Below, one piece after another: positions 24,260-33,052 of a stretch of 64,000 nucleotides of DNA. The notes under the pieces were generated by a model that saw nothing but the letters and a program-made list of their open reading frames with translations, was not told the DNA's origin and made no database searches. This DNA is from Pelagerythrobacter marinus (GTDB lineage: Bacteria; Pseudomonadota; Alphaproteobacteria; Sphingomonadales; Sphingomonadaceae). How positions within the stretch are numbered: the first letter of the stretch is position 1; every line of letters starts with the position of its first letter. The translations under genes and the position numbers were made by a program. Location of the stretch: positions 86,616-150,615 of the forward strand of contig NZ_WTYO01000006.1 of assembly GCF_009827515.1 (NCBI RefSeq), in the 5' to 3' direction.

Positions 24260-25534
24260 ATGCGGAATCGAACCCTGGCCGGCGAAGAGCACGAGGTCCG
24301 ACGCCATTCCAGCCTGGCCGGGCGGCCCCCGATCGGGGAACGCGAGCTGATCTGCATGATGGCCCTGCTGATGGCGCTCAACGCGTTCGGCATCGATGCC
24401 ATCCTGCCCGCGCTCGACGATCTCGCCGGCGACCTGGGCGCGGCGGGCAACGACCGGCAGTTCGTGGTCGGCGTCTACCTGCTCGCCAGCGGCGTCGGCA
24501 CGGTGCTGCCCGGCAGTTTCGCCGACCGTTTCGGCCGCCGCCCGGTCCTGTTCGTGGCGCTCGCGGCCTATATCCTCCTCTCGGTCGCCTGCGCGCTGGC
24601 CAGTTCGTTCACGATGCTGGTGGCGCTGCGCGCGGTGCAGGGCATCTTCGCCGCCGGGATCATCGCGCTGCCGCCGGCCATCATCCGCGACCGCGTGGGC
24701 GGCGACCGCATGGCCCGGATGATGAGCCTGATCTTCGTCATCTTCCTGCTGGTCCCGGCGATCGCGCCCAGCATCGGGCAGGGGATCATGGCGGTCATGG
24801 GCGGCTGGCGCTGGATTTTCGCCGCGATGGCCGCGCTGGGGCTGGGGATGACGGTCTGGGTCTACCTTCGCCTGCCGGAAACGCTCCACGCCGCCGACCG
24901 GCAGGAAATCCGCCTGCGGCCGATCGTGCGCAACATGACCAGCGCGCTGACCCTGCGCGAGACGATCGGCTACACGCTGGGCAGCGCGCTGGTGTTCGGC
25001 GGCCTGTTCGGCTTCATCAATTCCAGCCAGCAACTGATCGGCGAGGCTTTCGGCGCGGGCGACGACTTCCCGCTGATATTCGCCATCTGCGCGGGCTGCA
25101 TGGCGATATCGAACTGGTCCAATTCGCGCATCGTCGAACGCTTCGGCGCGCGCCGGGTCAGCCACGTCGCCCTGTTCGCCTTCATCGCCGTGGCCGCGGC
25201 GCAGCTGTGGTTCGCCAGCCAGCCGGACGAGAGCCTGTGGACTTTCGTGCCGCTGATGGCCGCGAACATGAGCCTGCTCGGCTTCATCGGGGCCAATTTC
25301 GGTTCGATCGCGATGCAGCCGTTCGGCCATATCGCCGGGGCCGCGGCATCCGCGCAAGGCTTCGTGCGCATGACCAGCGGCGCCGCGCTGGGCGGGTTCA
25401 TCGGCTATGCCTACGACGGAACGGCGCGGCCCCTGGCGCTCGCCCTGCTGGCGACCGCGGTGCTGAGCCTGCTGTTCGTGCTCTTCAGCGAGAAGGGCGA
25501 GCTGTTCGGCCCGCCGGTGCGCGACACCGACTGA
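24260..25534 (+). CDS. MFS multidrug efflux transporter, Bcr/CflA type
   Basis: Twelve-helix proton-driven exporter, 424 residues from ATG 24260 (a GTG two codons earlier is possible). The Bcr/CflA signature lies at the start: LLMALNAFGIDAILPALDDLA, then GVYLLASGVGTVLPGSFADR and FGRRPVLF (motif A). The exit helix repeats the pattern in the second half. Likely exports drugs or dipeptides; substrate unknown. Divergent from dinB with 64 bases between. Confidence 0.9.
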   Translation: MRNRTLAGEEHEVRRHSSLAGRPPIGERELICMMALLMALNAFGIDAILPALDDLAGDLGAAGNDRQFVVGVYLLASGVGTVLPGSFADRFGRRPVLFVALAAYILLSVACALASSFTMLVALRAVQGIFAAGIIALPPAIIRDRVGGDRMARMMSLIFVIFLLVPAIAPSIGQGIMAVMGGWRWIFAAMAALGLGMTVWVYLRLPETLHAADRQEIRLRPIVRNMTSALTLRETIGYTLGSALVFGGLFGFINSSQQLIGEAFGAGDDFPLIFAICAGCMAISNWSNSRIVERFGARRVSHVALFAFIAVAAAQLWFASQPDESLWTFVPLMAANMSLLGFIGANFGSIAMQPFGHIAGAAASAQGFVRMTSGAALGGFIGYAYDGTARPLALALLATAVLSLLFVLFSEKGELFGPPVRDTD

Positions 25535-25552
25535 GCGGCGCGGGGCCGCGCG

Positions 25553-27442
25553 CTATGCCTCGCGCGGCTCGACGATCGCCAGCACCGCCTCCACCTGCAC
25601 TTGCGCGCCCTGGCTGGCGGCGAGTTCGGTCACCTTCCCGTCGAACGGGGCGGTCAGGGCATGTTCCATCTTCATCGCTTCCAGCACCATCAGCCGCTGG
25701 CCGGCGGCGACCGCGTCCCCCTCGGCCACGTCGAGCGCGATGACCTTGCCCGGCATCGGCGCCAGGATCGCGCCGTCGGCGGCCGAAGCCGCCCCGGCGG
25801 CCGGGCGCGGCAGGTCGAAGCGCAGGGCATGGCCGGCTTCGAACACGACCAGGCCGCCGTCCATCGCCGCCCATTCGAGGAACTGCACGTCCGCGTCGTC
25901 CTGGTTGGCGCAGATATCGACCACGTGGACCGTCCCCTCGTGGGCCAGCGCGACCGGCGAGCGATGCGGCGCGTTGAGGCGGAACCCCTCGAGGCCGAAC
26001 CAGGTCGGGTGGTGATAGCTGCCGTCGATCTCGTCGCGGGCCATGGCCGCGGTATAGAGCGCGGAAGGCGAAGGTTCGCCCTTGCGAACCAGTTCGTCGA
26101 TATGGTCGCCGATGAAGCCCGTGGTCAGCGCGCCGGCGCGGAAATCCTGCGCCAGCAGGCATTCGCGCAGGAAGGCGGCGTTGGTCTTCACCGGCCAGAC
26201 CTGCGCGCTGTCGAGCGCCTCGGTCAGTTCCTCGATCGCGGCCATCCGGTCGGGCGCGGTGGCGATGACCTTGGCGATCATCGGGTCGTAGAACGGCTGG
26301 ACCGTGTCGTCGGTGGTGACGCCGGTATCGACGCGCACGTCCTCGGGCAGGTTGAACACCCGCAGCCGGCCGATGCTCGGCAGGAAGCCGCTGGCCGGGT
26401 CTTCGGCATAGAGCCGCGCCTCGATCGCGTGGCCTTCGATGCGCAGTTCCTCCTGCGCCAGCGGGATCGGCTCGCCCCCGGCGATGCGCAGCTGCCATTC
26501 GACCAGGTCCACCCCGGTGATCTCCTCGGTCACCGGGTGTTCGACCTGGAGGCGGGTGTTCATCTCCATGAAGAAGATCCGGTCGGCGCGCAGCCCTTCG
26601 CTGGCGTCGGCGATGAATTCGATCGTGCCCGCGCCTTCGTAATCGACGGCCCTGGCCGCGCGCACGGCGGCGGCGCAGATTTCCGCGCGCGTGCCCGCGT
26701 CCATGCCCGGGGCGGGGGCTTCCTCGATCACTTTCTGGTGGCGCCGCTGGAGCGAGCAGTCGCGTTCGAACAGGTGAACGACGTTGCCGTGGCTGTCGCC
26801 GAAGACCTGGACCTCGATATGGCGGGGGGAGGTGATCCACTTTTCCAGCAGCACTTCGTCGTTGCCGAAGCTGGCCCTGGCTTCGCGCCGGCAGGATTCG
26901 AGCGCGGCCTCGAAATCGGCCGCGGCATCGACCTTGCGCATCCCCTTGCCGCCGCCACCCGCGACCGCCTTGATCAGCACCGGATAGCCGATCGCGTCGG
27001 CTTCGCGCTTTAGCCGTTCGGGCGACTGGTCTTCCCCCTCGTAGCCCGGCGTCACCGGGACGCCGGCCTCGCGCATCAGCTTCTTGGCCGCATCCTTCAG
27101 GCCCATCGCCTCGATGCTCGACGGTTTGGGCCCGACCCAGGTCAGCCCGGCGTCGATCACCGCCTGCGCGAAGCCGGCGTTCTCCGACAGGAAGCCGTAG
27201 CCGGGGTGGATCGCCCCGGCCCCGGTCTGCCGCGCGGCGGCGATGATCTTCTCGCCGACGAGGTAGCTCTCGGCCGCGGGGGCGGGGCCGATGTGCACCG
27301 CCTCGTCCGCCGCGCGCACGTGCAGCGCCCGCGCGTCGGCGTCGGAATAGACCGCGACCGTGGCAATTCCCATGGCGCGCGCGGTGCGGATGATACGACA
27401 GGCGATCTCGCCGCGATTGGCGATCAGGAGCTTGGTGATCAT
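25553..27442 (-). CDS. Biotin-containing acyl-CoA carboxylase alpha subunit (methylcrotonoyl/propionyl type)
   Basis: ATP-dependent biotin carboxylase fused to a biotin carrier domain. 629 residues. The carboxylase part has LLIANRGEIACRIIRTARA, AIHPGYGFLSENAGFA, the ATP-grasp loop KAVAGGGGKGMRKV and EMNTRLQVEHPVTE. The biotinylation motif EAMKM places the modified lysine at 591, 38 residues from the end. Size fits 3-methylcrotonoyl-CoA or propionyl-CoA carboxylase; no beta subunit is adjacent, so substrate is open. It follows crtB by 48 bases on the same strand and may share its transcript. Confidence 0.9.
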   Translation of the reverse strand: MITKLLIANRGEIACRIIRTARAMGIATVAVYSDADARALHVRAADEAVHIGPAPAAESYLVGEKIIAAARQTGAGAIHPGYGFLSENAGFAQAVIDAGLTWVGPKPSSIEAMGLKDAAKKLMREAGVPVTPGYEGEDQSPERLKREADAIGYPVLIKAVAGGGGKGMRKVDAAADFEAALESCRREARASFGNDEVLLEKWITSPRHIEVQVFGDSHGNVVHLFERDCSLQRRHQKVIEEAPAPGMDAGTRAEICAAAVRAARAVDYEGAGTIEFIADASEGLRADRIFFMEMNTRLQVEHPVTEEITGVDLVEWQLRIAGGEPIPLAQEELRIEGHAIEARLYAEDPASGFLPSIGRLRVFNLPEDVRVDTGVTTDDTVQPFYDPMIAKVIATAPDRMAAIEELTEALDSAQVWPVKTNAAFLRECLLAQDFRAGALTTGFIGDHIDELVRKGEPSPSALYTAAMARDEIDGSYHHPTWFGLEGFRLNAPHRSPVALAHEGTVHVVDICANQDDADVQFLEWAAMDGGLVVFEAGHALRFDLPRPAAGAASAADGAILAPMPGKVIALDVAEGDAVAAGQRLMVLEAMKMEHALTAPFDGKVTELAASQGAQVQVEAVLAIVEPREA

Positions 27443-27490
27443 GGCGCGAGGGCTAGCCCAAAATCCAGGCCATGGCGAGAGCGCGAGAGA

Positions 27491-28582
27491 TCAGCTTTCG
27501 TCGGGCAGCGGGTCCATCGGCGGCTTCGCCACCGGGCCGGCCATGCGCACGTCGATCAGGATCGATCCGCGGGTCCATTCGGGCATCGGGTCGGGCCGGG
27601 GCGGGCGGTTCTTCACCGCTTCCCAGAAGGCGGCGGCGATGTGGCGCGCCTTCTCGCGCCGGCCGATCGCGACCCTCCGGTCCCACGCAGCGGTGCCGCG
27701 GGCGCGCACCTCGCGCCCGATCGCGCCGTAGATCCGCGCCGCCGCCAGCACGGCCCAGCGGCGGCGGAAGGGCAGGCGCGCCGCGCCCAGCCGGGCGGCG
27801 GCCTCGTGTCGTTCCATCCGCTCGACCAGCTGTGCCGCCATTGCCGCCAGCTCGCGCCGGTGGTGCGGCTTCATGTGCTGGCCCGGCTCGATATCCTGTT
27901 CGACCAGCCAGTCCACCGGGAGGTAACACCGCTCGGCAGCGTCGTCCTCCCCGATGTCGCGGGCGATATTGGCCAGCTGGAACGCGATGCCGAGGTCGCA
28001 GGCCCGGTCGAGCGTCTCGCCGTCGTCGCGCGCGACCCCCATGACGACGGCCATCATCACGCCCACCGCGCCCGCGACGTGGTAGCAGTAGCGGGCAAGG
28101 TCGGCCTCGGTCCGCGGGCGCCAGCCGGTCGCGTCCAGCTCGAAGCCCATGATCACGTCCTCGGCCATCTCGCGCGTCAGCCCGCTTTCGCGCGCGACGA
28201 GGCCGAAGGCGTCGAAGGCCGGGTCCGCCGTGGGCAGCCCCTCGAACGCGCGCTCGGTCAGCAGGCGAATGGCGCGCAGGCGCCGCTCCGCCCCGGCCCG
28301 GCCCTCGGGCGCGGGGCCTTCGGCCGGGCGGCCGTGGTCCTGCCCGTCGGCCAGGTCGTCGCACCGCCGGCACCAGGCATAGAGCAGCCAGGCCTTCTCG
28401 CGCGCGGGGCGGTCGAACAGCAGGCTGGCCGCGTGGAAGCTGCGCGATCCTTCCTCGATCGCCTCGCGCGCGCGTTCGACCAGCGCCTCCCGGCTGCGGC
28501 CGCCGCCCGCCTGGGCCGGCGTCGTGCGCAGGATGCGCGACGGCGCCAGCATTCGCGGGACTATGCGACGCGCCCGTGCCAT
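27491..28582 (-). CDS. crtB: Phytoene synthase
   Basis: Condenses two GGPP molecules to phytoene, first committed step of carotenoid synthesis. 363 residues (start ATG 28582; ATG 28552 also in frame). The two Asp-rich substrate motifs are DDLAD (75-79) and NIARDIGED (205-213), with FHAASLLFDRPAREKAWLLY and YCYHVAGAVG. The C-terminal tail is Pro-rich and longer than usual. Ten bases separate it from the LOG gene upstream in the operon. Confidence 0.95.
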   Translation of the reverse strand: MARARRIVPRMLAPSRILRTTPAQAGGGRSREALVERAREAIEEGSRSFHAASLLFDRPAREKAWLLYAWCRRCDDLADGQDHGRPAEGPAPEGRAGAERRLRAIRLLTERAFEGLPTADPAFDAFGLVARESGLTREMAEDVIMGFELDATGWRPRTEADLARYCYHVAGAVGVMMAVVMGVARDDGETLDRACDLGIAFQLANIARDIGEDDAAERCYLPVDWLVEQDIEPGQHMKPHHRRELAAMAAQLVERMERHEAAARLGAARLPFRRRWAVLAAARIYGAIGREVRARGTAAWDRRVAIGRREKARHIAAAFWEAVKNRPPRPDPMPEWTRGSILIDVRMAGPVAKPPMDPLPDES

Positions 28583-28592
28583 CAGCCGCCCT

Positions 28593-29174
28593 TCACAGCT
28601 CGCTCGCCTTCATGCGGAAGATCGGCGTGTGCGGGCGATAGGCGGCCATGCGGTCGAGCAGGGCGGGCAGGGTGCTTTCGGCGATCACGATGTTCTGGTG
28701 CGCCGGCCGCACGAAGCCCACTTCGGCCATGTGGCGGTTGAACGCGATCAGGTGGTCGTAGAACCCGAAGGCGTTGAGCAGGCCGACCGGCTTGGTGTGA
28801 TAGCCGAGCTGCGCCCAGCTGACCGCTTCCCACAGCTCGTCCATCGTGCCCACGCCGCCCGGGATCGTGACGAACCCGTCCGAAAGGTCGGTGAAGCGCT
28901 GCTTGCGCTCGTGCATCCCGCCCACGGTGTGCAGTTCGGTGCAGTCGGTATTGGCAACCTCGCTGCCGGCCAGCGCCTCGGGGATGATCCCGATCACTTC
29001 GCCCCCGGCCTCGAGCGCGGCGCCGGCCACGGCCCCCATCAGGCCCAGCCGGCCGCCGCCGTAGACGACCCCGATCCCGCGCTGCGCCAGCGCGGCGCCG
29101 ACGTCGCGGGCAAGTTCCATGTAACGCGGATCGGCGGGGGTCGCGGACCCGCAATAGACAGCAAGACGTTTCAT
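28593..29174 (-). CDS. LOG-family nucleoside-5'-monophosphate phosphoribohydrolase (TIGR00730)
   Basis: Releases bases from NMPs, including cytokinin ribotides. 193 residues from the ATG at 29174 (the frame extends to 29210 without homology). Family motifs: VYCGS, GVVYGGGRLGLMGAVA, and the catalytic PGGVGTMDE at 105-113, preceded by MHERKQ. It sits inside the carotenoid operon between crtI and crtB. In bacteria the true role is usually pyrimidine/purine ribotide turnover; a link to pigments is not established. Confidence 0.93.
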   Translation of the reverse strand: MKRLAVYCGSATPADPRYMELARDVGAALAQRGIGVVYGGGRLGLMGAVAGAALEAGGEVIGIIPEALAGSEVANTDCTELHTVGGMHERKQRFTDLSDGFVTIPGGVGTMDELWEAVSWAQLGYHTKPVGLLNAFGFYDHLIAFNRHMAEVGFVRPAHQNIVIAESTLPALLDRMAAYRPHTPIFRMKASEL

Positions 29175-29217
29175 CCGCGCCCCTTTGGCGGCAAGCGCGT
29201 TCCGGGGCAATCCGCTA

Positions 29218-30780
29218 TCACGCGCTGAGGTCCGCGATCATCAGCCCGGCGGTGGCCTTGGCACTGCCGACGACGCCGGGGATGCCCGCCCCGGGGTGGG
29301 TGCCCGCGCCCACCAGGTAGAGGTTGGCGATCGCGTCGTCGCGGTTGTGGGCGCGGAACCAGGCGCTCTGCGTCAGGATCGGTTCGAGGCTGAAGGCGCT
29401 GCCGAGATGGGCGTTGAGGTCGAGCGCGAAATCGCGCGGGGCGTAATGGAAACTGGTCACGATCCGGTCGTGGATGTCGGGGATCAGCCGCCGGCCCACT
29501 TCGTCGAGAATGCGCCGTTCCAGCATCGGGCCGACCTGGTCCCAGTCCACCGCCAGCTTGCCCTGGTGGGCCACGGGGACGAGCGCGTAGAAGGTCGATC
29601 GGCCCGGCGGGGCCATCGCCGGGTCGGTAACGGTCGGGTGGTGCAGGTAGATCGAGAAATCGGCCGGCAGGACGCCGTTCTCGTAGATGTCGTCGAGCAG
29701 CCCCTTGTAACGCGGGCCGAACAGGATCGTGTGATGCGGGATTCCCGGCCAGGTCCCCTCCAGCCCGAAGTGGACGACGAAGAGGCTGGGGCTGAACCGC
29801 TTGCGCGCCAGCGAACGCGCCCGGGCCGGCCCGCGCTTCGTGCCGCGCAGCAGGTCGCGATAGGTATGGACGATGTCGGCATTGCTCGCCACCGCGTCGA
29901 ACGTCTCGCGCCAGCCGCCGGCGGTTTCGACTTCGGTCGCGCGGTTGCCGACGGTGTGGACCCGGCACACCGCCTCGCCCAGCCGCACCGTCCCGCCGAG
30001 CCGTTCGAAATGACGCACCATCCCGGCGACGAGCCGGTTGGTCCCCCCGCGCGCCCACCAGACGCCGCCGTCCTTTTCCAGCTTGTGGATCAGGGCGTAG
30101 ATCGCGCTGGTCTTCATCGGGTTGCCGCCCACCAGCAGGGTGTGGAAGCTGAACGCTTCGCGCAGGCGCTCGTCCTCGATATAGCGCGAGACCATCGAAT
30201 AGACCGAGCGCCAGGCCTGGTGCTGCAGCAGGGCCGGCGCGGCGCGGATCATGGCCCGGAAATCGAGGAACGGCACGCTGCCCAGCCGCAGGTAGCCTTC
30301 GCGATGGACGGCTTCCGAATAGGCGAGGAATTCCTGGTAACCGGCGACGTCGGCCGGGTTGAGGCGCGCGATCTCGGCATTGAGCTGCGTCTCGTCGTTC
30401 GAATAGTCGAACACCGTCCCGTCGGGCCAGTTGAGGCGATAGAACGGCGCCACCGGCATCAGCTCGACATCGGCGTCCATGTCGCTGTCGCTCAGCGCCC
30501 ACAGCTCGCGCAGGCAGGCGGGATCGGTGATCACGGTCGGGCCGGCATCGAAGGTGAACCCGTCGCGTTCCCAGTAATAGGCCCGGCCGCCGGGCTTGTC
30601 GCGCGCCTCGACCACCGTCGTCGCGATGCCCGCCGATTGCAGCCGGATGGCGAGCGCCAGCCCGCCGATGCCGGCCCCGATCACGCAGGCGCGCTTGCCG
30701 GTCGCCGCTTCCGCCGTGCCCGGCGGGGCGGGGGCGGGTTCCTGCTCGAGGAAGGAGGTCTGCCGGTCGCTGTCGATCAT
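29218..30780 (-). CDS. crtI: Phytoene desaturase
   Basis: FAD-dependent desaturase converting phytoene to lycopene. 520 residues from the ATG at 30780, overlapping the crtY stop by four bases. FAD-binding GAGIGG at 35-40, then ATTVVEARDKPGGRAYYWE and FDAGPTVITDP. The C-terminal signature NLYLVGAGTHPGAGIPGVVG is intact. Membrane association is expected. The open frame extends upstream through crtY but that is shadow. The first 28 residues form an unconserved acidic/Pro extension. Confidence 0.96.
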   Translation of the reverse strand: MIDSDRQTSFLEQEPAPAPPGTAEAATGKRACVIGAGIGGLALAIRLQSAGIATTVVEARDKPGGRAYYWERDGFTFDAGPTVITDPACLRELWALSDSDMDADVELMPVAPFYRLNWPDGTVFDYSNDETQLNAEIARLNPADVAGYQEFLAYSEAVHREGYLRLGSVPFLDFRAMIRAAPALLQHQAWRSVYSMVSRYIEDERLREAFSFHTLLVGGNPMKTSAIYALIHKLEKDGGVWWARGGTNRLVAGMVRHFERLGGTVRLGEAVCRVHTVGNRATEVETAGGWRETFDAVASNADIVHTYRDLLRGTKRGPARARSLARKRFSPSLFVVHFGLEGTWPGIPHHTILFGPRYKGLLDDIYENGVLPADFSIYLHHPTVTDPAMAPPGRSTFYALVPVAHQGKLAVDWDQVGPMLERRILDEVGRRLIPDIHDRIVTSFHYAPRDFALDLNAHLGSAFSLEPILTQSAWFRAHNRDDAIANLYLVGAGTHPGAGIPGVVGSAKATAGLMIADLSA

Positions 30781-31958
30781 TGCCCCGGACCCTGCAACGG
30801 CGGGCCGGCCCGCGCAAGCGCGCCAAGCGCGCGCAGCACCGGAACCGGCGGTTTTCCCACCAGGACGCGGGCCTTGTCGCGCGCGGTCGAACGCGCGGCG
30901 TAGAACCGCTCTATCAACCCTTCGTCGAGGCGATAGAACCGCTCGAACACGCGATATCGCGTTTCCGGGGCGGCCGCGCCGAACAGCATCGCGCCCAGCC
31001 GCCGGTAGAACCGCGTGCGCCGCCAAGCCTGCCGCGCGCGGGTGGCGAGCAGCGCGGCGAGCTGGTCGCCCGGCAGGTCGGCCTCGGCGGCGACGGCCAG
31101 CGCCGTCTCGACCGCGAAGGGCAGGGTATAGCTGGTCAGCGGGTGGAAGAACCCGCCCCCCGCGCCGGCCCGGGCAACGCCCTCGATCGCCCCGGCGCGC
31201 TGCCATCGGGCGAAGTCGCCCCCGGTCACGACCGGCAGGACGCCCGCCTCGCGGCCGAGGATGTCCCCTTCCAGGCCGTGCCGTGTGCAATAGCGGTCGA
31301 TCCGGCCCGACAGGGTCCCGCGGTCGAGCGTCGGGCGATCCTGGTAATAGGTATCCTCGACGAAGATCTCGTCCGCCCCCAGCGGCAGCAGGTAGACGAA
31401 GCGATAGCCGCCATGCTGGGCGACCGCGGCGTCCATGATCACCGGCCGCGCGATGCCGTGCGGGCGCGGGGTCCGCAGGTGGCGACCGAGGAAGACCTGC
31501 CAGCCGCCGGTGAGCGCGCCTTCCGCCGCGAAGCCGCGGCAGTCGATCACCGCGCGGGCCGAAATCCGTTCGCCCCCGTCCAGCGTCACGCCGCCCCCGT
31601 CGAGCGCGGCGACCGCGCGGCCGGCGATGATCGAGCCGGCCGGCAGCTCGCGCCGCAGCCCGGCGTCGAAGTCGGTCGAGGCGAGCGAGGCATAAGTGCT
31701 GCCCAGCCGGCGGCGATAGGCGGGGAAACGCACTTCGTACCCGTCCCACGCGGTCGTGCGGAACCGGCCCAGCAGCTCGCCGCCGCCCGGCGGCAGGTCG
31801 CTGGCGAACCAGCTCCACCGGTGGTTGCCGCCCAGCACCGCGTCGCGTTCGATCAGCAGGGTCGCGACGTCGGGCCGGACGCGGTGCAGCGCCAGCGCGA
31901 GCAGCCCCCCGGCCAGCCCGCCGCCCACGATCGCGATTTCGACACGGCGCCCGCTCAT
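30777..31958 (-). CDS. crtY: Lycopene beta-cyclase
   Basis: Cyclises the ends of lycopene to beta-carotene. 393 residues from the ATG at 31958. FAD/NAD-binding GGGLAGG at 12-18, LIERDAVLGGNHRWSWF, and the CrtY-typical FVEDTYYQD plus AGAGGGFFHPLTSYTLPFAV. First gene of the operon crtY-crtI-LOG-crtB. No hydroxylase (crtZ) or ketolase (crtW) is in the window, so end products finish elsewhere. Divergent from the MipA-like gene with 163 bases between. Confidence 0.96.
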   Translation of the reverse strand: MSGRRVEIAIVGGGLAGGLLALALHRVRPDVATLLIERDAVLGGNHRWSWFASDLPPGGGELLGRFRTTAWDGYEVRFPAYRRRLGSTYASLASTDFDAGLRRELPAGSIIAGRAVAALDGGGVTLDGGERISARAVIDCRGFAAEGALTGGWQVFLGRHLRTPRPHGIARPVIMDAAVAQHGGYRFVYLLPLGADEIFVEDTYYQDRPTLDRGTLSGRIDRYCTRHGLEGDILGREAGVLPVVTGGDFARWQRAGAIEGVARAGAGGGFFHPLTSYTLPFAVETALAVAAEADLPGDQLAALLATRARQAWRRTRFYRRLGAMLFGAAAPETRYRVFERFYRLDEGLIERFYAARSTARDKARVLVGKPPVPVLRALGALARAGPPLQGPGQ

Positions 31959-32062
31959 GCGGCCAAGCGGTACGGGCAAATCACCCGCCCGGCAATCGCG
32001 CCCGGGGCCTGCACGGCGCACCGGGTCGGGCGCAACCGGTTCGGGCGCACCGGCCCGCGCGC

Positions 32063-32087
32063 GGAACATGCGCCGCCCCCGCACGTT
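32063..32087 (+). promoter_or_regulatory. EcfG (general stress response) promoter upstream of the MipA/OmpV gene
   Basis: GGAAC (32063-32067), 16 bases, CGTT (32084-32087): a perfect match to the alphaproteobacterial EcfG consensus GGAAC-N16/17-CGTT. The ATG is at 32122, giving a leader of about 28 bases. Confidence 0.6.
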
Positions 32088-32121
32088 CGGGCAACAACAA
32101 TCGCGGGGGATATCTCACGTC

Positions 32122-32982
32122 ATGAAATCGCTTATCACGCTTGCCGGTGCGGGCCTTGCCGCGCTGGCCGCCGGCCCGGTGCTGGCGCAGGAGGGCGAGG
32201 CCGCCGGCCCGCCCGAGATCGAGGACAGCGTCTATTCGGGCGACTGGATCACCGTCGGCGGGGGCGCCGTCTATTCGGCCAGCTACGACGGTTCGGACGA
32301 TTACGTCGTCTTCCCGATCCCGATGGTCATGGGCAAAGTCGGCCCGGTCAGCATCTCGCCGCGCGCGGGCGGGATCGCGCTCGATTTCGTCGAGAACCCG
32401 CCCGACCGCGTGGGGCTGGACCTGGGGCTGGTCGCCAGCCTCAATTCCAACCGCGCCAGCAGGATAGAAGACCCGGTGGTCAAGGCCGCGGGCAAGCTCG
32501 ACCGCGCGGTGGAGATCGGGCCGACCGCGGGGCTGAGCTTCCCCGGCGTGCTCAATCCCTACGACCGGGTGTCGATCGGCGTCGATGCCCGGTGGGATGT
32601 CGCGGGCGCGCACGAAGGCATGGTGGCGAGCCCCAGCGTGTCCTACTTCACCCCGCTCAGCCGCGGCATGGTCGGCCTGCTCTCGCTCAGCGCCGAATAT
32701 GCCGACGGCGACTATGCCGATTACTACTACTCGGTCTCCCCCGGCCAGGCCGCGGCCAGCGGGCTGCCGCTCTACCAGGCGGACAGCGGCTTCACCAAGG
32801 CCGGGGCGACCGTGCTCCTCGGGGCCGATCTCGACGGCAATCTCGCCAATGGCGGCTTCGCGCTATACGCGCTGGGCGGCTATTCGCGGATGCTCGGCGA
32901 CGCCAGGGACACGCCCTATACCAGCGTGCGCGGCGACGCGGACCAGTGGTTCGCCGCGCTCGGCGTCGGCTACACGTTCTGA
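32122..32982 (+). CDS. MipA/OmpV-family outer-membrane protein
   Basis: Predicted beta-barrel of 286 residues with a signal peptide cleaved near residue 22 (GPVLAQ|EG). The mature part alternates polar and aromatic strands, opens with WITVGGGAVYSASYDGSDDY, and ends VRGDADQWFAALGVGYTF, a C-terminal Phe for BAM recognition. Family members are scaffold or transport-linked porin-like proteins; the role here is unknown. Preceded by a perfect EcfG-type promoter. Confidence 0.88.
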   Translation: MKSLITLAGAGLAALAAGPVLAQEGEAAGPPEIEDSVYSGDWITVGGGAVYSASYDGSDDYVVFPIPMVMGKVGPVSISPRAGGIALDFVENPPDRVGLDLGLVASLNSNRASRIEDPVVKAAGKLDRAVEIGPTAGLSFPGVLNPYDRVSIGVDARWDVAGAHEGMVASPSVSYFTPLSRGMVGLLSLSAEYADGDYADYYYSVSPGQAAASGLPLYQADSGFTKAGATVLLGADLDGNLANGGFALYALGGYSRMLGDARDTPYTSVRGDADQWFAALGVGYTF

Positions 32983-33052
32983 ACCGCCTCGCGGGGCGGG
33001 GGCCAGCCATGCAGGCGGGGGCGCGGGCTGAACGCCGCGCCCCCGTGCGCCG

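Noticed and set aside
29218..31818. 866-codon frame suggesting a CrtY-CrtI fusion
   Set aside because: Homology to CrtI starts at 30780; the upstream part is the wrong frame of crtY, which is read correctly in another frame.
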